Under the pieces are notes generated by a model that saw only the letters and a list, made by a program, of their open reading frames with translations, made no database searches and had not been told where the DNA came from. Positions 1 to 5,652 of a stretch of 18,707 nucleotides of DNA are shown here, piece after piece. Each line of letters starts with the position of its first letter. Within the stretch, counting starts at the first letter, position 1. The stretch spans positions 1 to 18,707 of the forward strand of contig CALPLL020000010.1 in the NCBI GenBank assembly GCA_943324395.2. Reading direction: 5' to 3'. The position numbers and the translations under genes were made by a program. The stretch comes from Rhizobium sp. Q54 (GTDB taxonomy: Bacteria > Bacteroidota > Bacteroidia > Flavobacteriales > Flavobacteriaceae).

Positions 1-585
1 CAATCTCAAAAAACTGCTGGAGCTCCAAATATTGCATTAGCCGATTTTATTGCGCCGAAAGATTGTGGTAAAACTGATTATATGGGCGCTTTTTGTGTTA
101 CAACGGGTTTTGGAGTTGATGAATGGGCAGCAGAATTCGAAGCGAAATTCGACGATTACAATTCGATTATGGTCAAAGCGCTTGCGGATCGATTGGCAGA
201 AGCTTTTGCGGAATATTTACATGAAAAAGTTAGAAAAGAAATTTGGGGTTATGCCTCAGAAGAGGTTTTATCACAGGATGATTTAATAGATGAAAAATAC
301 AAAGGAATTCGCCCAGCACCAGGATATCCTGCTTGTCCTGACCATTTGGAAAAACCAACTATTTGGAAATTACTTAATGTAGAACAAGAAATAGGAGTAA
401 AACTTACCGAAAGTATGGCTATGTGGCCCGCTTCTTCCGTTTCTGGATACTATTTTGGAAATCCTGAAAGCAAGTATTTTGGATTGGGAAAAATAAAAGA
501 AGATCAAGTTATCGATTATTCAAAACGAAGAAATATTTCAACAGAAGTGGCAACAAAATGGCTGAATCCAAATATTGCTGATTAA
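1..585 (+). CDS. metH: Methionine synthase (cobalamin-dependent), C-terminal part
   Basis: This is the 3' end of a gene cut by the window edge; the frame is open from base 1 to TAA at 583-585 (194 codons). It encodes the C-terminal AdoMet-binding reactivation domain of B12-dependent methionine synthase. That domain rebinds oxidised cob(II)alamin and remethylates it with S-adenosylmethionine. Family hallmarks are visible: RPAPGYPACPDH (about codons 99-110 of the visible part) and ESMAMWPASSVSGYYFG, the substrate-binding segment, followed by a typical short C-terminal tail. The catalytic, folate and cobalamin domains lie upstream and cannot be judged. Bacteroidota often split MetH into a separate homocysteine module and a larger rest, so the size of this protein is unknown. 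metF starts 11 nt after the stop, so both are probably co-transcribed for methyl-group supply to homocysteine. Confidence 0.96.
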   Translation, partial: QSQKTAGAPNIALADFIAPKDCGKTDYMGAFCVTTGFGVDEWAAEFEAKFDDYNSIMVKALADRLAEAFAEYLHEKVRKEIWGYASEEVLSQDDLIDEKYKGIRPAPGYPACPDHLEKPTIWKLLNVEQEIGVKLTESMAMWPASSVSGYYFGNPESKYFGLGKIKEDQVIDYSKRRNISTEVATKWLNPNIAD

Positions 586-596
586 TAATAATACAA

Positions 597-1553
597 ATGA
601 AAGTAACAAAACATATCGAAAAGGCAGAAGGAAATACTTTATTTTCTTTTGAAATTATTCCACCTCAAAAAGGGAAAAGCATTCAAGAATTATATGATAA
701 TATCGATCCGTTGATGGAATTTAATCCTCCATTTATTGATGTAACGACTTCACGAGAAGAGTTCGTATATATTGATAAAGGAAACGGATTATTAGATAAA
801 AAACTAACCAGAATGCGACCTGGAACTCTTGGAATTTGCGCGTCTATAAAACATAAATACAATGTTGATACCATTCCACATGTGCTTTGTGGCGGTTTTA
901 CCAAAGAAGAAACGGAGTATTTATTAGTAGATTGTCATTATCTAGGAATCGATAATGTGATGGCATTACGTGGTGATGCGATGAAAGAGGAGAAATATTT
1001 TATGCCCAAAAACGGAGGAAATAATTATGCAGTCGATCTCGTAAAACAAATAAAACGATTAAATGACGGTAAATATTTACATGATTTAATAGACGTAGAT
1101 AATAAATCTGATTTTTGTATTGGCGTGGCCGGTTATCCTGAAAAACATTTGGAATCTCCATCACTACAATCGGATTTAAAAAGATTAAAGGAAAAAGTAG
1201 ATGCTGGTGCTGATTATGTGGTTACCCAAATGTTTTTTGACAATTCTAAATATTTTGAATTCGTTGAAAAAGCAAGAGCAATGGGAATTACAATACCAAT
1301 TATCCCAGGTATAAAACCAATTGCCGTAAAAAAACACATGCAGCTTTTACCTCAAGTTTTCCGGGTAGATTTGCCCGAAGATTTAATAAGTGCCATTGAA
1401 AAAAGTACTACTGCTGCAGAAGTAAAAGCAGTTGGAATTGAATGGGCAATCCAACAATCATTAGAGTTAAAACAAGCTGGTGTTCCAGTTTTGCATTATT
1501 ATTCTATGGGAAAATCAGAGAATATTCGACAAATTGCTAAAGCAGTATTTTAA
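597..1553 (+). CDS. metF: Methylenetetrahydrofolate reductase
   Basis: The 318-residue protein reduces 5,10-methylene-THF to 5-methyl-THF, the methyl donor used by MetH encoded just upstream, using FAD in the cytosol. The TIM-barrel family signatures are in order: FEIIPP (residues 18-23), PHVLCGG (94-100), ALRGDA (123-128, flavin binding), AGYPEKH (178-184) and TQMFFD (210-215). The length is slightly above the roughly 296 residues of E. coli MetF. The ATG at 597 lies 11 nt after the metH stop, which indicates an operon; no promoter or terminator is seen in the gap. The early segment VTTSREEF replaces the more usual VTYG-type stretch of enterobacterial MetF. I take that as a Bacteroidota variant, not a defect. 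Confidence 0.97.
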   Translation: MKVTKHIEKAEGNTLFSFEIIPPQKGKSIQELYDNIDPLMEFNPPFIDVTTSREEFVYIDKGNGLLDKKLTRMRPGTLGICASIKHKYNVDTIPHVLCGGFTKEETEYLLVDCHYLGIDNVMALRGDAMKEEKYFMPKNGGNNYAVDLVKQIKRLNDGKYLHDLIDVDNKSDFCIGVAGYPEKHLESPSLQSDLKRLKEKVDAGADYVVTQMFFDNSKYFEFVEKARAMGITIPIIPGIKPIAVKKHMQLLPQVFRVDLPEDLISAIEKSTTAAEVKAVGIEWAIQQSLELKQAGVPVLHYYSMGKSENIRQIAKAVF

Positions 1554-1559
1554 GAATAG

Positions 1560-1567
1560 TATATTTG
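1560..1567 (+). promoter_or_regulatory. -7 promoter box (TAnnTTTG) for the lipid A deacylase gene
   Basis: TATATTTG matches the Bacteroidota -7 consensus TAnnTTTG exactly. A possible -33 TTG is at 1534-1536, with a rather long 23-nt spacer, inside the end of metF. Transcription would begin near 1572 and give a leader of about 12 nt before the ATG at 1584. It also argues against the in-frame TTG at 1569 as the start codon. The -33 part is weak, so cotranscription with metH-metF is also possible. Confidence 0.5.
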
Positions 1568-1583
1568 TTTGCAATTTTATCAA

Positions 1584-2675
1584 ATGAAAAAACGGTATTT
1601 AGCCCTTTTACTATTTTATTTTGGATTGGTTTTTGGGCAAAATATTCCCAATTCATTTGCTATTGATGCTAATTATTTTACAGGTAATATATTGAAACAT
1701 GCGCCCGACCTTGGGCCATTAATTACTGGACACCCTGAAGGATTTTTGGTTAGTTTTTCTAAGAAAACTTATGGAAATGAGGAGTGGGAAAGGGTGTATA
1801 ATTATCCTGATTTTGGAGTTTATTTGTTGTATCAAGATTTTAAAAATCAATATTTAGGCTCTACATACGCAGTTGGATTGCATTATAATTTCTATTTCTT
1901 AAACCGAAAATTAGTTTTTAAAATTTCTGATGGAATTGCGATGGTTTCCAATCCACACGACAATGAATTCAATAATAAAAACATTGCTTTTGGGTCTAAA
2001 TTTTTGGGAAATGTAAATCTAGGGCTCAATTATAAAACTAAAATTATTGATCATTTATCGTTGCAATCTGGTTTTATGTTCACTCATTTTTCAAATGCTA
2101 GAATAAAATCACCAAACAGAGGAATTAATACTTTTAATGTAAATTTAGGGCTGACTTATGATTTCGACAAAAACGCAAATCAAATAAAAGACACCACTAC
2201 TTTAAGTATGAAATTCAAAGAACCAGTGAAATACAATTTTGTTATTAGGACTGGAAATAATGAAAGCACAGTTGTGGGAAGCGGAATTTATCCATTTTAT
2301 CATATAGGTTTTTATGCCGATAAGAGATTGAATCGGAAAAGTGCCCTTCAGTTTGGAACGGAATTATTTTTAACAAAAAGCATTATCGATTTCATCAAAT
2401 ATCAATCAATAGCCTACCCAGAACTAAATTTAGATCCAAACACAGATTATAAAAGAGTGGGAATTTTCATTGGTCACGAGTTGTTTATTAATAGAATATC
2501 TTTAGAAACACAAATAGGATATTATGTTTACAAACCATTTAAATACGATACCGCTTTGTATGATCGATTGGGAATGAAATATTATATTAGTAATAAATTT
2601 TACACAGAATTAGCCATAAAAACTCATGGTTTTTTAGCTGAGGCTTTAGAATTTGGAGTGGGTGTACGGCTATAA
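1584..2675 (+). CDS. Acyloxyacyl hydrolase / lipid A 3-O-deacylase-like (PagL-related) outer-membrane protein
   Basis: The 363-residue protein starts with a signal peptide (MKKRYLALLLFYFGLVFGQ), so I chose the ATG at 1584 over an in-frame TTG 15 nt upstream. The rest is rich in alternating aromatic beta-strand segments, as in a small outer-membrane barrel. The segment FTHFSNA near residues 166-172 carries the His-x-Ser-Asn arrangement that holds the catalytic His and Ser of PagL-type lipid A deacylases. It is followed by a conserved-looking SPNRGIN. PagL removes the 3-O-linked acyl chain of lipid A at the outer membrane. At 363 residues this protein is much longer than PagL (about 150-170), but bacteroidotal members of the acyloxyacyl hydrolase family are typically of this larger size, with extra barrel strands. 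The family assignment is fairly secure; the exact substrate is inferred. Confidence 0.8.
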   Translation: MKKRYLALLLFYFGLVFGQNIPNSFAIDANYFTGNILKHAPDLGPLITGHPEGFLVSFSKKTYGNEEWERVYNYPDFGVYLLYQDFKNQYLGSTYAVGLHYNFYFLNRKLVFKISDGIAMVSNPHDNEFNNKNIAFGSKFLGNVNLGLNYKTKIIDHLSLQSGFMFTHFSNARIKSPNRGINTFNVNLGLTYDFDKNANQIKDTTTLSMKFKEPVKYNFVIRTGNNESTVVGSGIYPFYHIGFYADKRLNRKSALQFGTELFLTKSIIDFIKYQSIAYPELNLDPNTDYKRVGIFIGHELFINRISLETQIGYYVYKPFKYDTALYDRLGMKYYISNKFYTELAIKTHGFLAEALEFGVGVRL

Positions 2676-2685
2676 AAATTAGACA

Positions 2686-3423
2686 GTGAAAAAAATAACA
2701 ATCTTACTATTCTCCCTTTATGTTGTACTTGGCTGTTCAAAACCATCCGAGTGCATAGAAGCAACTGGAGCCATAATTTCAAAAGATTTTCCAGTGAATG
2801 CATTTGATAAAATCATTATTTATTCGGGGATTAGTTTGGTAATTACTCAGGGTCCAGTCGCCAGTGTAGAAGTTCAAACAGGTGAGAATTTAATTGAGAA
2901 CATTGAGGTTAAAGTTGAAAACGGTTTTTTATCCTTAAAAGACAACACCACTTGCAATTGGGTTCGCGAATATGGTAATACTACTGTATTCGTAACCTCT
3001 CCTAATATCTCAGAAATCCATTCTAAAACTGAAAAAAATATCTCTTCAAATGGAGTTTTAACTTACCCAACATTGAAACTAATTTCAACTGATTTATCTG
3101 ATGGTGCCGGAACAAGTGATTTCTATTTGAATGTAAATAATTATCAAATTGTGGTAGAAAACAATAATGTTTCAAGATATTATTTGTCTGGGCAAACCAA
3201 TAATCTTATAGTTAATTTTTATGAAGGAAATGGACGTTTTATGGGAGAAAATCTGAATGCTAAAGAAGTCAAAATTTTCCATCGAGGCACCAACGATATT
3301 ATTGTTAAACCAATAGATTTAATAACCGGGAAATTATATAGCACAGGTAATTTAATCTTAAAAAATACGCCACCCATAGTTGATGTTCAGCAATATTATC
3401 AAGGAAGAGTTATTTTTAATTAA
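2686..3423 (+). CDS. GIN-domain (DUF2807-like) lipoprotein
   Basis: The 245-residue protein begins at a GTG 10 nt after the preceding stop. No ATG would preserve the signal peptide. MKKITILLFSLYVVLGC ends in a lipobox (VLGC, Cys17), so it is predicted to be lipidated and exported. The mature part opens with a FPVNAFDKIIIYSGISLVIT-like stretch and continues as repeated short beta strands (VEVQTGENLIENIEVKVENG and further on). This is the pattern of the 'head domain of trimeric adhesin/GIN' family, a right-handed beta-helix-like fold common in Bacteroidota. The function of this family is not established. The gene probably shares a transcript with the deacylase upstream and converges with gldA, with 2 bp between the stops. 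Family confidence is good; role unknown. Confidence 0.78.
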   Translation: MKKITILLFSLYVVLGCSKPSECIEATGAIISKDFPVNAFDKIIIYSGISLVITQGPVASVEVQTGENLIENIEVKVENGFLSLKDNTTCNWVREYGNTTVFVTSPNISEIHSKTEKNISSNGVLTYPTLKLISTDLSDGAGTSDFYLNVNNYQIVVENNNVSRYYLSGQTNNLIVNFYEGNGRFMGENLNAKEVKIFHRGTNDIIVKPIDLITGKLYSTGNLILKNTPPIVDVQQYYQGRVIFN

Positions 3424-3425
3424 AG

Positions 3426-4325
3426 TTATTTTTTGGTTATTTCCCTAAAAATTGCTTCCAAATTTTTATTTTTTTGGTTCAATTGAAGAGTTTTTAAACC
3501 ATTTTCATTGGCAAAATCAAAAACAACTGGGCGCATGTCAGTTTCAGAAATAAAGGTCAACTCCCAAATCCTATCGTGAACATTTTTATAGGATTTTAAG
3601 TGTGGTATTTTTGCAATAGCTTGCTCCTCAATTTTAAAATCAAATTCAACTTCTATAATTTGTTCTTTATCTGAAGAAATCAGTTTGTCCAATTTTTTAT
3701 CGGTCACAATTTTACCATTATTGATAATTATAACTCGGTCGCAAATCGCCTCAACCTCTTGCATAATGTGTGTTGACAAGAAAACAGTTTTATCTTTTCC
3801 AACATTTTTAATCACATTTCTAATCTCAACTAATTGATTTGGATCTAAACCCGTAGTTGGTTCGTCTAAAATTAAAACATCAGGATTGTGTAATAGAGCA
3901 TTGGCTAAACCCACTCTTTGGCGAAATCCTTTTGATAATTGACTAATTTTTTTATGACTTTCAGATGTCAATCCTGTTAATTCAATAACATCATTTATTC
4001 TGGATTTTTCTACTTTAAAAACATCGGCATTGAAAGCCAAATATTCTCGAACATATAAATCCAAATACAATGGATTGTGCTCAGGCAAATAACCTACGGA
4101 CAATTGAACCGATTTTTGGTTAGAAGTTACATCAAATCCGTTTACGGCTGCACTTCCTTCATCCGCAGTGATATATGTAGTTAATATTTTCATTAAGGTA
4201 GATTTTCCAGCACCATTCGGACCTAAAAAACCTACAATCTCCCCTTTTTTTACAGAGAATGAAACGGCGTCCAATGCTTTTTGATCGCCATAACTTTTTG
4301 AGATATTAATAACTTTAATTGACAT
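3426..4325 (-). CDS. gldA: Gliding motility ABC transporter ATP-binding protein GldA
   Basis: The 299-residue ABC ATPase closely resembles flavobacterial GldA, which with GldF and GldG forms an ABC transporter needed for gliding in Flavobacterium johnsoniae. Visible motifs: Walker A GPNGAGKST (35-43), Q-loop region YLPEHNPLY (79-87), signature LSKGFRQR (130-137), Walker B LILDEP (151-156), D-loop GLD and switch His in STHIMQE (H186). The C-terminal end, NENGLKTLQLNQKNKNLEAIF, is characteristic of this subfamily. I chose the start MSIKV at 4325. A start six codons upstream is possible, but it would fall inside the -7 promoter box at 4341-4348. gldF and gldG are not in the window, which fits F. 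johnsoniae, where gldA lies apart from gldFG. Other ABC-2 type exporters are similar, but the overall sequence favours GldA. Confidence 0.9.
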   Translation of the reverse strand: MSIKVINISKSYGDQKALDAVSFSVKKGEIVGFLGPNGAGKSTLMKILTTYITADEGSAAVNGFDVTSNQKSVQLSVGYLPEHNPLYLDLYVREYLAFNADVFKVEKSRINDVIELTGLTSESHKKISQLSKGFRQRVGLANALLHNPDVLILDEPTTGLDPNQLVEIRNVIKNVGKDKTVFLSTHIMQEVEAICDRVIIINNGKIVTDKKLDKLISSDKEQIIEVEFDFKIEEQAIAKIPHLKSYKNVHDRIWELTFISETDMRPVVFDFANENGLKTLQLNQKNKNLEAIFREITKK

Positions 4326-4340
4326 AAAATGTATTTTGAA

Positions 4341-4348
4341 CAAAAGTA
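4341..4348 (-). promoter_or_regulatory. -7 promoter box for gldA
   Basis: Read on the minus strand this is TACTTTTG, an exact TAnnTTTG match, ending 15 nt before the chosen gldA ATG at 4325. No TTG is found at the usual 17-23 nt upstream, so only the -7 half is supported. The implied leader is about 10 nt. Confidence 0.5.
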
Positions 4349-4430
4349 AGCAGAAAAATTAGGTTTATCCTACTGCAGATTACAAAAATAGAAGTCTTTA
4401 TATTATTAACTAAAAAAAAGTTGTGGGAAC

Positions 4431-4453
4431 TCAAATTATCATGATAATTTTGA
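4431..4453. repeat. Perfect palindrome, candidate operator between gldA and pheA
   Basis: Positions 4433-4450 form an uninterrupted 18-bp inverted repeat centred between 4441 and 4442. With one extra T on the right, the flanking TC and GA extend it to 4431-4453. It lies about 85 nt upstream of the gldA -7 box and 130 nt upstream of the pheA -33 box, a place where a dimeric regulator could bind. It is A/T-rich, so a chance origin is quite possible. Confidence 0.4.
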
Positions 4454-4582
4454 AATTTTTATTAAAAACAAATCTTTAAAAGTTGTTTAAATCTCTATTT
4501 TTATCTTTTTTTTCAAGCAATTTATAAAATTAAGCGCTACATTTTGAGAAATCCTTTTTTATTTTAGAAATTTTATATTTTA

Positions 4583-4614
4583 TTGTGTTTTAACAAATTT
4601 TATATATAGATTTG
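4583..4614 (+). promoter_or_regulatory. Promoter of the pheA leader and operon
   Basis: A -33 TTG at 4583-4585 and an exact -7 box TAGATTTG at 4607-4614 are separated by 21 nt, the same spacing seen before rsgA and queA in this window. The predicted start near 4619-4621 puts the leader-peptide ATG (4636) about 16 nt into the transcript and the terminator hairpin about 120 nt into it. That is a typical geometry for a transcription attenuator. Confidence 0.75.
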
Positions 4615-4635
4615 TTATGTAATTATAGATAAAAA

Positions 4636-4713
4636 ATGAGCACGATTTTCAATTTTACAATTTCTTATTATTTCTTCTTTAGTAGAAGTAAGGATTGTAA
4701 TGTAGTTATTTAA
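4636..4713 (+). CDS. Phe/Tyr-rich leader peptide of the pheA operon attenuator
   Basis: A 25-codon ORF runs from ATG 4636 to TAA 4711-4713. It begins MSTIFNFTIS and then has the cluster YYFFF at residues 11-15 (4666-4680). In total five of 25 codons are Phe and two are Tyr, in a gene directly upstream of prephenate dehydratase. This is the classic composition of an attenuator leader peptide such as PheL of enterobacteria. The remaining ten residues contain no aromatic residue. The ORF runs through the left arm of the antiterminator (4691-4707), so a ribosome that reaches the stop codon would cover that arm. There is no Shine-Dalgarno sequence, only an A-rich stretch, as is normal for Bacteroidota. 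Translation has not been shown. The composition, position and overlap with the RNA structures make the reading strong. Confidence 0.82.
   Translation: MSTIFNFTISYYFFFSRSKDCNVVI
4674..4688 (+). other. Small hairpin at the leader-peptide Phe codons (possible pause/protector stem)
   Basis: CTTCT (4674-4678) pairs with AGAAG (4684-4688) around a 5-nt loop. It overlaps the FFF codons and lies immediately upstream of the antiterminator arm. This is where a 1:2-type pause hairpin would sit. Five base pairs is weak, so I offer it only as a candidate. Confidence 0.3.
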
Positions 4714-4746
4714 AAAAAACAAAAACAAATAAAACTATACAATCCT
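4691..4746 (+). promoter_or_regulatory. Antiterminator stem of the pheA attenuator
   Basis: AGGATTGTA (4691-4699) is the exact reverse complement of TACAATCCT (4738-4746). After a 3-nt bulge (4700-4702), TAGTT (4703-4707) also pairs with AACTA (4733-4737). That gives 14 pairs around an A-rich, unstructured loop (4708-4732). The right arm shares AATCCT (4741-4746) with the left arm of the terminator, so the two folds cannot coexist. A ribosome stalled at codons 13-15 (4672-4680) would leave 4691-4707 free and allow this stem. A ribosome at the stop codon (4711-4713) would block it. Confidence 0.78.
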
Positions 4747-4769
4747 GATGAAATTCAGGATTTTTTTTT
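4741..4769 (+). terminator. Attenuator intrinsic terminator upstream of pheA
   Basis: AATCCTGA (4741-4748) and TCAGGATT (4755-4762) form a perfect 8-bp stem with a 6-nt loop. The right arm runs into a T tract that ends at 4769. This is a textbook rho-independent terminator, but it sits between the promoter and the gene, 8 nt before the pheA ATG, so it must be conditional. Its left arm is shared with the antiterminator. Confidence 0.85.
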
Positions 4770-4777
4770 GAATATAA

Positions 4778-5605
4778 ATGATACAAAAAGTTGCAATACA
4801 AGGAATAAAAGGATCCTTTCATCACCAAGTGGCATTGGAATATTTCCATCAAGATGTTGATGTTGTAGAATGTATGTCTTTTGAAGAATTAGTAGACAGT
4901 ATGTTGACTGGAAAATCGAATCAGGCAGTAATGGCTATTGAGAATTCAATTGCTGGTTCAATTATACCCAACTATGCATTAATTGACAAGAATAATTTAC
5001 ATGTTATCGGAGAATATTATATGGATATTCATCAAAATTTAATGGCTTTGAAAGGTCAAAAATTAGAGGATATATTAGAAGTTCATTCGCATCCAATGGC
5101 ATTATTACAATGCATGGAATTTCTTAAAAAAATGCCTAATATTAAAGTAGTTGAAGATAAAGATACCGCTGAAACCGCACGAAGGATTAATCAGCAGCAA
5201 CTTAAAGGAATTGCAGCAATAGCGAGTAAAACAGCTTCAAAAATGTATGATTTGGAAATAGTTGCGCCAGAAATTCAAACTATTAATAATAACATGACCC
5301 GCTTTGTAATACTAAATAAGGAAAATTCAATTGTTCCAAAACAAGAAATTAACAAAGCGTCATTAAAATTTGAATTGGATCATAAAAGAGGAAGTTTGGC
5401 GGCTGTACTGAATGTAATGAGTGACTGTAAATTGAGTTTGACAAAAATTCAGTCGTTACCAAAAATTGAAACTCCATGGAAATATTCCTTTTTTGTGGAT
5501 GTTACTTTTGATGATTATAAAGATTACTCTAAAGCAAAATCTTTAGTAGCCATAATGGCTCAGTATTTTAAAGTTTTAGGGGAATATAAAAACACAAAGC
5601 CTTAA
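4778..5605 (+). CDS. pheA: Prephenate dehydratase (PDT + ACT domain)
   Basis: The 275-residue cytosolic enzyme converts prephenate to phenylpyruvate, the committed step of Phe synthesis. The prephenate dehydratase domain spans about residues 3-180, with the N-terminal QGIKGSFHHQVA, IENSIAGSI (54-62), HSHPMALLQC (103-112) and the catalytic TRF motif in NNMTRFVIL (171-179). An ACT domain follows (about 195-270). Its ligand motifs read RGSLAAVL and KIQSLP, where E. coli PheA has GALV and ESRP, so the Phe-binding loop is altered in a way I believe is common in Bacteroidota. There is no chorismate mutase domain; that activity is supplied by the last gene of the operon. The ATG at 4778 is 8 nt after the T tract of the attenuator terminator. 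First gene of a four-gene operon. Confidence 0.96.
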   Translation: MIQKVAIQGIKGSFHHQVALEYFHQDVDVVECMSFEELVDSMLTGKSNQAVMAIENSIAGSIIPNYALIDKNNLHVIGEYYMDIHQNLMALKGQKLEDILEVHSHPMALLQCMEFLKKMPNIKVVEDKDTAETARRINQQQLKGIAAIASKTASKMYDLEIVAPEIQTINNNMTRFVILNKENSIVPKQEINKASLKFELDHKRGSLAAVLNVMSDCKLSLTKIQSLPKIETPWKYSFFVDVTFDDYKDYSKAKSLVAIMAQYFKVLGEYKNTKP

Positions 5606-5652
5606 TTTAAATACAAATTAAGCAAGTTAAAATTGATTTTAAAAGTATAAAA

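Larger units (their letters stand above)
4326..4777. other. Divergent intergenic region gldA / pheA operon (about 450 bp)
   Basis: This is the longest stretch without an annotated gene in the window. Reading left to right it holds: the gldA -7 box (minus strand, 4341-4348), a perfect 18-bp palindrome (4433-4450), an A/T-rich spacer in which I see nothing further (4454-4582), the pheA-operon promoter (4583-4614), a leader-peptide ORF (4636-4713), and an antiterminator/terminator pair (4691-4769). I find no tRNA, no metabolite riboswitch I recognise and no T-box. The right half is explained as an attenuator. Confidence 0.8.

Noticed and set aside
50..286. 78-codon plus-strand open frame inside metH
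   Set aside because: It is out of frame with the clearly conserved MetH C-terminal domain.
1569..1583. TTG start for the lipid A deacylase gene
   Set aside because: It lies too close to the -7 box (1560-1567) and would put five residues before a good signal peptide.
4326..4343. Six-codon N-terminal extension of gldA (start at 4343)
   Set aside because: It would begin inside the -7 box at 4341-4348, and MSIKVINISKSYG is the usual GldA start.
4620..4777. T-box or metabolite riboswitch before pheA
   Set aside because: There is no T-box sequence and no known aptamer core; the Phe/Tyr leader peptide with alternate stems explains the region better.
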